Part shown: positions 23,760-64,000 of the stretch, piece after piece
Layout of the letters: each line of letters starts with the position of its first letter
Position numbering within the stretch: the stretch's first letter is position 1
From: Hemibagrus wyckioides
Lineage: Eukaryota; Chordata; Actinopteri; Siluriformes; Bagridae
Direction of reading: 5' to 3'
NCBI RefSeq assembly: GCF_019097595.1
Contig: NC_080723.1
Span: 15,320,511 to 15,384,510 of the forward strand
DNA: 64,000 bases
Notes under the pieces: model-generated
The model's database searches: none
Seen by the model: only the letters and a program-made list of their open reading frames with translations
What the model was told of the DNA's origin: nothing
Position numbers and translations under genes: made by a program

Positions 23760-23924
23760 CTACTCCCTTTTCATGAAAGTGTTCCCTTTTCAAGCATAAA
23801 ATCTGCTGAATCTTTTTACTACTTATTAATGCTTGCTTAAAGTCAATAACTTTTAGTATTATAGCAGGATAATTGTAACACATGTGCATTAATACTTCTT
23901 CCGTAAACATTGTGCTGGATCTAG

Positions 23925-24115
23925 AGTTTATCCTAGTAACACTGGGTGAAAAATGAGAATATATGGCACCCTGAACACACACTAAATTGTCTGTAGTGAG
24001 TGAATGAGTATGTGAGCTATTGTGCCCTGCAGTGGGGTGGCCTTGTGCTCTGGATCCACAGCTCCATGCAAGTCCTGTGTAGGATAAACAGCACAGAAAA
24101 TTAATGATTGAATAT
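23925..24115. repeat. Interspersed repeat fragment
   Basis: It contains the words AACACTGGGTG, TGGCACCCTGAACACACACT, TTGTGCCCTGCAGTGGG and CCTGTGTAGGATAAACAGCA, typical of a common teleost repeat. It is diverged and its ends are indistinct. Confidence 0.45.
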
Positions 24116-24819
24116 GTTGTATTTGTTTGAAGTGTTTGCTGATCTTCCTGCTGGCAGTTGTATGCTATTAGATGTACAGAACATGACATTATGGACCGAA
24201 ACATAATCTCTCTAATATAAAATTTGCAGGAATGAATCAAATTGCATAAAATTGTAAACTAGAAAAGGCCCTTTTTAGTATTGCTCCACTTTAAAATGGG
24301 TCATATTGAACCTATTGTATGCTGTAGGCCCAATAATCCTTCATACTTCATGTGTTCCATTTACTGCTTTTGGCAAACCAAGGTCATTAGTGAGATTTCT
24401 GTCCCAGGCCAGCTTCCCGTTGTTCCTGTAAGAGTATATACAGAGGCTATGTGATATTTGTTGACTCCACTTATTCATATTGCTGCTCTCGATCAGGCGT
24501 ATGATAAAGGTCTCATTTGCATTTGTAGCAGGATTTATACAGGAAGCTGCAAACATATCTCTAAAGGGAACCCAATGTTGTTAAGAGTGCTGTCTGTGGT
24601 CACAGACTGGAGTCTGCAAACTGAAAATGAGAAATTTCAGTTACTAAGACTAAGGTTATTGCCCCGCTTTACTGGAAATCACCTTGGAGGAAGTTAACTT
24701 TCAATTAAACAATGCTAAGGAACATGTCTCCGGTTCTAACAGAAATGATATGGTTTGGATTTTGCTATACAGTCTGACGTAATAGGTTTATGCTCTTTGA
24801 AGAACAGCATCATGGGTAG

Positions 24820-24987
24820 AAGTATATAGAATTGAAAAAAGGAAGGAAGAGTGAGAGGGAGGAGCATGACGCTCTTGTTCTCTCATACACTAACCAGAAA
24901 AAGAGACAGGACTGAGTAAAAGAGAGAAAGAGAGGAACTTGAGGCGTGCAGAGACAGACAGAGACAAAACATTTGTCTGGCTTCAAC
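24820..24987 (+). promoter_or_regulatory. Probable dock2 5' UTR / promoter-proximal region
   Basis: This purine-rich stretch precedes the start codon. It holds GGAA-core sites with A-rich 5' flanks (AAAAAAGGAAGGAAG at about 24,835; AAAGAGAGGAACTTG at about 24,926), the form bound by ETS factors such as PU.1. No clear TATA box was seen. DOCK2 expression is largely haematopoietic, which fits, but the assignment is an inference from motif shape. Confidence 0.35.
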
Positions 24988-58709
<33,722 letters not shown>

Positions 58710-59034
58710 GTAAGCGGCTACACACATCCATCTAATCAAGCCTTCTCCTCCTCCTCATTTTCTCCACCACCTTTTCTTCTGTCATTGCCTTGGCTGACCC
58801 CATTAACCTTTCATTTTCTCCTTGATCCTTTCTTTCCATCTTTTTTTCCCTCTCATTTTCTACCGCGCCTCTTTAGTATGACCTCCAATCTACTGTATGC
58901 TCAATTTGACTATTTTCATGCCATCTTTCTTTCATCATATTTGCAATGTGTTATCTCTCTTCCTTTCCTCTTTGAGCCGAACCATTACGCGTGGGTAAAC
59001 AGTAGCCCCTGGCCCGGTCCTGTCCAATAGCCTG

Positions 59035-59335
59035 TTAAATAGATGCTAATGGGTGATGAATGGTGTGTGCGTGAGTTTTAATAAAGCGCGTGATGACTCT
59101 GGTTGTGAAACATCCGCCAGGGATTAATAATGGAGACGTTGGGCACACAGCCACGAGTGTTTGCCTGTGTGTATTTGCTTCACACTCCATGATTGACACC
59201 ACTGGAGATCCCAAGGTGAGTGTGATCGGTACTCTGTTTGGCAGGCCACACTTCTCTTTAATGAAGAGAAAGTCCTCATTAGAGCTCTTTAATGAAGCTA
59301 AAGACCCTGCACCCTACAGCAGATGAAAGACAGCA
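59035..59335. other. Candidate conserved intronic block
   Basis: Unique sequence with balanced composition and repeated TTTAATGAAG words (at about 59,257 and 59,289), TTAATAATGG and TTAATAAAGCG. No transposon signature. Possible enhancer; inference only. Confidence 0.25.
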
Positions 59336-60284
59336 GACGGTGCAGTTCATCCTGGAATCCAGTGTTCACAGTTAATCAGGGCTGTATGTGTTCATGTCAG
59401 TGATGTTGTTTTAAGCAACTGCTGCTGCCAATATGGAGCTCACAGATTACAAGAGTGTCTTCCATTTCGTATTACTTAGAGCTTAGCTTATAGATTTACT
59501 AATGGCAAAATCTAGGAATTAAATGAAAGCATTAAACCAGTTCTCAATAGGAAGTGTTAGGCTAATTGTTGTGTGTGTGTGAACATAGACACAGGTTTAT
59601 ATCAGCTGTTATTTAGCGAGAGTTGTCTGCCGAGCATAACAACTACACGAAAAAAAGGAATATGTGGTCAGTCAGATTTAAGAAAAACTATCACATATAG
59701 AATATGTTAAACAAAAATGTTATTTTACACATTAAAATGTGAGTTTGTAGCTAAACCTAATTTAAATAAGTTTCTCAATTATTCGATTGAATGATGTAGA
59801 TTGAGCCTACTTCAGTTAGTATTTAAAGTAAATCGGTTACATTGGGAAATCCTGTGAGGAGGTTGGCAATGATGGGACTACACATTTAAGTGGGATTGAG
59901 CCTCAGCTCAGGTTTGAGCCTGATGTATGATTTTATTCAGGGCTTTGAAATTACATGCTCAACTCATGTTAGACTACAAAAGCTAGCTGTGTTAATGCTA
60001 CTCAGTTCAATCACGTGGAACTGGTTTACATAAGTAAAATTAAGTATGATTTTTGTTTCAGTATAGCTAGTGTTAGCTGCAGTTAATTTACAGTTATTAA
60101 TTATAATTGAATGCAAAACTACACAAACAATTCCATTTTTAATTGCCACATCTAGATTTTAATGAAAGAGATCAAATATGCACAATATGCACAAAAACGA
60201 GCAAGCAAGCAAATTTATTAAGTTAAGTTTATTTTTATTTTTAGTCAGCTACAGAATCTCATACAAGATTTTGACTATGTACTG

Positions 60285-60335
60285 CATCAGCTATATTTGT
60301 TCCAAATGACAATAAAGCTTGACTTGACTTGTTAA
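60285..60335 (+). repeat. L2-type LINE tail
   Basis: TACTGCATCAGCTATATTTG, then AATGACAATAAAGCTTGACTTGACTT, related to the tail at 7,085-7,137. Confidence 0.55.
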
Positions 60336-60480
60336 CAATAGCTTCTACATAGCCAACATTATCTTCTAACTAGCTAAAACGAGCTTCTAAATGTAGCTAA
60401 CACTAGCTTCTAACTAGCTAGCAATAGCTTCTAAATACTGAACACTAACTTCTAAGTAGCTAACATTAGCAGGCTAACAT
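60335..60480. repeat. Degenerate tandem repeat, ~22-25-bp unit
   Basis: About six units of the form 'AGCTTCTAANTAGCTAACA' follow one another with small changes (AGCTTCTACATAGCCAACAT, TCTTCTAACTAGCTAAAACG, AGCTTCTAAATGTAGCTAAC, and so on). Confidence 0.8.
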
Positions 60481-61329
60481 GAGACAACAATAGGATGAAA
60501 GGTTTTTGGTGCACTCAACAGCTAATGATTGTTGGCTGGCTAATATGAGGAAACTGTACTTCTTGTGCAATAATAAAACTATTTTGAGGCTCAGTATGGT
60601 GCTCAGACTGAAAAACACTGCTTTGGAGTGAACATGTCTGCTCCAGGTGCTTTATAATGACCTGATACTGTAGAGAAGACATCTGAGATTTCTTTTTAAA
60701 AAAGGCCCACGTCTACCTGTGGTATAGAGTCAGATCTTTCTCTGCAGAGATGTTGGCGCTCGGCAATGAAGTTGCCTGTGATTAATAGCCTGCTTGAAAA
60801 TCGTCATTTCAGATCTTCTCCACTTTGTGCTGTGGAGTTTTCCGGATTTTGGCTTTTCCTGTTTTTAATCATTCTGTCATATATGTGCCTCTTATAGTCT
60901 ATCTGTAAAAATGTGTTCCCTTGTTCTCTGCTCTATTCTATGATTTTATCTCAGTCACTCTCGACCTTTCATTCCCTTTTTTTCACTGTATTGCCTTTTT
61001 TCCCTTTTCTCTGTGTCATGATCTTTGCTTTAGTTAGTCAAATCAGACTAAGCAGAATTGAGTGGACACAATACATTACAGCAAACTAACAGACAAATGC
61101 ACAACAACAGCAACTACAGGAAAGCATTTAAAACCACCACTGGGAAATCCCAGGCTGCCAAGCAATAAAAACATTACATATGCACTCAGACAGCTGACTC
61201 TTATTGTTAAATCCTGTTAGTTAAATAATGTTAAGCAGTAAAGCATTAAAAAAAAAACCCTGCGCCTCTACGAATATGTAGGACACCAGTGTAAATCACA
61301 GATGATCACAGATCAAGCATCAGCTATTG

Positions 61330-61415
61330 CTAATTAAGACAACATAACACTTTATTGATCCCAGGTGGGACTTTTACGTGTTACTGCAGCACACAAATAA
61401 TGCAAATTAACCAGA
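61330..61415 (-). repeat. RTE-type LINE tail fragment
   Basis: CACTTTATTGATCCCAGGTG GGACTTTTACGTGTTACTGCAGCAC is the reverse complement of the common fish tail reading 'GCTGTAACA ... CCCACTTGGGATCAATAAAG'. Confidence 0.5.
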
Positions 61416-61619
61416 GCAACACGGTAAAAAAGAATCCTGTAGATTTTGCAGTAAATTACTGTCAATTAATTAGACAATAAGCTAAATATTACAAGCCGTA
61501 AATCTGTATTTCGTGAAAAATGTGGTGCTTTTACAGCCACTTCCTGTATCCCACACAACCATACTGATGAATTTGAATAGTGCAATAGAGTAAACACAAA
61601 GCTGTGCAGTATTTTTTAA

Positions 61620-61623
<4 letters not shown>

Positions 61624-61677
<54 letters not shown>
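61624..61677. repeat. (AT)n microsatellite
   Basis: About 23 uninterrupted AT units, then a short GTATAT variant. Confidence 0.95.
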
Positions 61678-62359
61678 AACCATTGCTTGTCACAAAAGAA
61701 GGCCATGATGTACCAGAAGAAGATACGACACAAAGGTCATTTATAGAAATGCATTCAAAGTGCAGTAGCATTCATAACACCAGATGTGTTCCTCATAACT
61801 CTGTGCGTCTTGCAAAGAAATGGCAATCATATAAAGGATGTTTTGCAAATAAAATTAAACTATGCAGAACATTTAGTTAAGTGGAACAAGTTAGTGTTAG
61901 AAAACTTGTTCAGGTATATGCCAGTTTTATCTAAACTGCCATATACTTTCATACTTTTTTATATTTCATAGATACTTAGTAGTAAAGTACACGTTTTGAA
62001 GAGCAAGCATATTATATTAAAGTAAAAAATGAGCAGATTAAAATGTTTGTTACAAAAAACCATTTCATTGCCTCCCACATGCTGCTGAGGTTACATGACC
62101 AGCATGTAGTTGGGAAGCTGCAGTGACATACATCAGCATGACATTTGAGGAGCTACAGAGTGACATGTATTGCTTCTATAAAATGGTCCCACCAACGGAA
62201 AAACAAAACATGATTGGCTGATTTCACTGATTCTGGAGGCACTGTGAAGTCCTTACCAGTAGTGATTTGTAGTTCATAGACATCCATAAGCCTATATGTT
62301 CCCTTGAGGATATTAACACCTTTGGCACGTTTTTGCATCACAGAGATCAGGTTATCAAA

Positions 62360-62960
62360 ACTGTTTTTCTTCTTTTCAAAAACTCTGGATCCTGGACTGT
62401 TTTCGATTCATGCATGTCAGTAAATGACGCAGTCCCATATGCCATTTCACCACCTGCACGCACCATACGGGATTCTAATATAAATAGTCTAACTAAAATG
62501 TGCTCTTTGGCTCATGGTGATTGGCCCAAGGCCATCACAGTGTTCCAAAACCTGGCTTGTAGCTCCCTGTGCTGCTATCCGTTTGCTCATTTAATTATTC
62601 ATGCACTTGTTTATTTATTTGCGAGTTACCGCCTCCCTTGCGAGCCACACTGACAGGCATTTTAATTGAAAATTGTCCTGCGTATTAGGCTGAGGCAAGG
62701 CTCTATTTTGTGGCATGTCGTCAGAGATGAGCGAGAGCGGAGCGAGACGTTTATACCCTGTAATAGCCTGGTCAGCCTATCAGCACCAACCAATACATGC
62801 TTAATCCCTAACGTGTCAGATGGAGGGGGTGGAGAGCGGGTTATGGGAATGAGTGATGTGACAGGCGAGTTTGAATGGATGTGAATTGCAGGCAGAAGGG
62901 ATTTCCATCACCTGACTGATTGCAGTTCCTGTCAGTAGTGAGGCTTCTAACCAGGGAGTA
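62360..62960. other. Candidate conserved intronic enhancer cluster
   Basis: About 600 bp of unique, moderately GC-rich sequence, unlike its AT-rich neighbours. It contains TTTAATTATTCATGCACTTG (homeodomain plus octamer-like words, near 62,589), TGATTGGCCCAAGG, CCGCCTCCC, ATTTTAATTGAAAATTG and TTAATCCC words. No transposon or coding signature. A role in regulation is inferred only from texture. Confidence 0.3.
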
Positions 62961-63759
62961 TGATTATTTTGGTAACATTTAACAATAACAGTACAAGAAT
63001 AATCGTGCACTAATACCTGAATTAATAAATTAAATATGAGCTGTGAACATGTACTAATCAAGGACTAATGAAGAGCTAACTGTAACCTACGACATTAATT
63101 AACACGTTGCGCTAAACTCAAACATGCTCAATCAAACAAGAAAGAATATATATTAAGCAAATCGAATTTCAAGTTGTTTATATTATTTGCATATCTGGCT
63201 ATGTACGCAAACATCATTTGTTGGATTACTTTCATAATTCTCATTATCGAACATAGAAAGACTAATAATAAACACCTATCATTTTATCTCGACCAATTTT
63301 GTGTCATTGCCTTCCATTTCTCTTCCAATCCCACTGTAGTACTGGGACATGCTCTGGATGGGTCAGGTCCCGGGCTCTGCTTCTTTACCCACAAGAGTGA
63401 AATGAATAGAGTAACATCTATTCATTTAGCAGACGCTATTACACTGTAAAACATGATAGCCTGATTAAGTTGCGTGAACTTATTTCTTTAACTCTTTTTA
63501 ACTCCAGTTGTGATGTGGAACTCAAGTTAAAGATAAAGTCTTGACTACTTGTAACCTGTAACAAAGATCAACTTTAAAACAAATGGACTAATTACGTTTT
63601 TTTTAAATGCAACGGGTTAAAGTTCATTCCTAAGTTTATCCATCATGAAATGTGTCTATTGACATTAACACGCAGTCTTCTATAAGATCATTTTCTGCAG
63701 TCTTAGATGGAGTGTGGTTTAATTTGCCTTTATGTAAATGTAACATGTACTTAAGAAGG

Positions 63760-63990
63760 AGAAGAAGACTTTATTATCACCATGCATACATTACAGCACA
63801 GTGGAATTATTCTCTTTGCATATCCCAGCTAAGGAAATCAGAGCACAGGGGCAGTTATGATACAGTGCTCCTGGAGCAGAAAGGGTTAAGGGCCTTGCTC
63901 ATTTGCCCAGCAGAGGCAGCTTGACGGTGCTGGGGGCTTGAACCCTGATCTTCTGATCAGATTCTTAAACACATGAGCTACCACCGCCCC
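63760..63990 (-). repeat. tRNA-derived SINE with L2-like tail
   Basis: On the minus strand it reads GGGGCGGTGGTAGCTCATGT (A box), GATCAGGGTTCAAGCCCC (B box), CTCCAGGAGCACTGTATCAT, then a TTCCACTGTGCTGTAATGTA and TGATAATAAAGTCTT tail. Same family as the copies at 15.3, 22.2 and 28.3 kb. Open frames through it are not genes. Confidence 0.8.
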
Positions 63991-64000
63991 TAGCAAAGGC

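Larger units (their letters stand above)
22476..24800. other. Intergenic DNA upstream of dock2
   Basis: No coding sequence was supported. It contains repeat fragments at 22,965-23,225 and 23,925-24,115 and a (CA)n tract at 23,720-23,757. A RUNX-type core TGTGGT (24,595-24,600) and a CRE/C-EBP-like TGACGTAA (24,775-24,782) sit within 400 bp of the dock2 start. Both are short words that also occur by chance. Confidence 0.4.
58710..64000. other. dock2 intron 24 (incomplete)
   Basis: At least 5.3 kb. I looked for the next DOCK2 exon, expected to begin with AG completing Glu then a Cys codon and an RDILLP-like reading, and did not find it. It contains an (AT)n tract, L2- and RTE-like fragments, a SINE at the right end, a short tandem repeat and several regulatory-looking blocks. 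Confidence 0.6.

Noticed and set aside
23713..24240. 175-codon minus-strand frame
   Set aside because: It reads through a (CA)n microsatellite and an interspersed repeat, has no known domain, and its composition is not protein-like.
58710..64000. Search for dock2 exon 25
   Set aside because: No acceptor followed by a Glu-Cys-Arg-Asp-Ile-Leu-Leu-Pro-like reading was found, so the intron probably continues past the window.

Overview
The window is vertebrate nuclear DNA, almost certainly from a teleost fish. The evidence is AT-rich non-coding sequence, GT–AG introns, dense (CA)n/(GT)n and other microsatellites, several Tc1/mariner elements of fish type, tRNA-derived SINEs and LINE tails. The SINE type resembles repeats common in catfishes, but that placement is an impression, not a proof. 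No operon, CRISPR array, prokaryotic element or structural RNA gene was seen.

Layout. (1) 1-5.3 kb: non-coding, with AT-rich homeobox-like blocks near 0.8-1.8 kb. (2) 5,293-6,486, minus strand: an intact single-exon histamine H2 receptor-like GPCR (hrh2). (3) 6.5-24.9 kb: about 18.5 kb of intergenic DNA with SINE copies, L2-type tails, a 244-bp tandem duplication (9,893-10,380), a decayed Tc1 element with both ends (17,277-18,695), a LINE reverse-transcriptase remnant (18.8-19.3 kb) and a truncated Tc1 copy (21.0-21.7 kb). (4) 24,988-64,000, plus strand: the 5' half of dock2, a Rac guanine-nucleotide exchange factor of haematopoietic cells. I resolved 24 coding exons whose reading phases join without a break, 2,557 nt in all, or about 852 of roughly 1,830 residues. 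The window stops inside intron 24, so the catalytic DHR-2 domain lies outside it.

The two genes are head to head and have no direct biochemical link. Both human orthologues map to distal 5q (5q35), so this probably reflects old synteny. DOCK2 works with ELMO1, bound through the N-terminal SH3 region, and with PIP3, bound by DHR-1, to activate Rac in migrating leukocytes. HRH2 is a Gs-coupled amine receptor.

The most notable features are a structurally intact Tc1-like transposon (perfect 29-bp inverted repeats, TA duplication, uninterrupted 343-residue DD34E transposase) in dock2 intron 10; GU-rich or microsatellite tracts that form the splice sites of several dock2 exons; the 244-bp tandem duplication; and several intronic stretches that look like conserved regulatory DNA. 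I found no convincing undescribed gene system.
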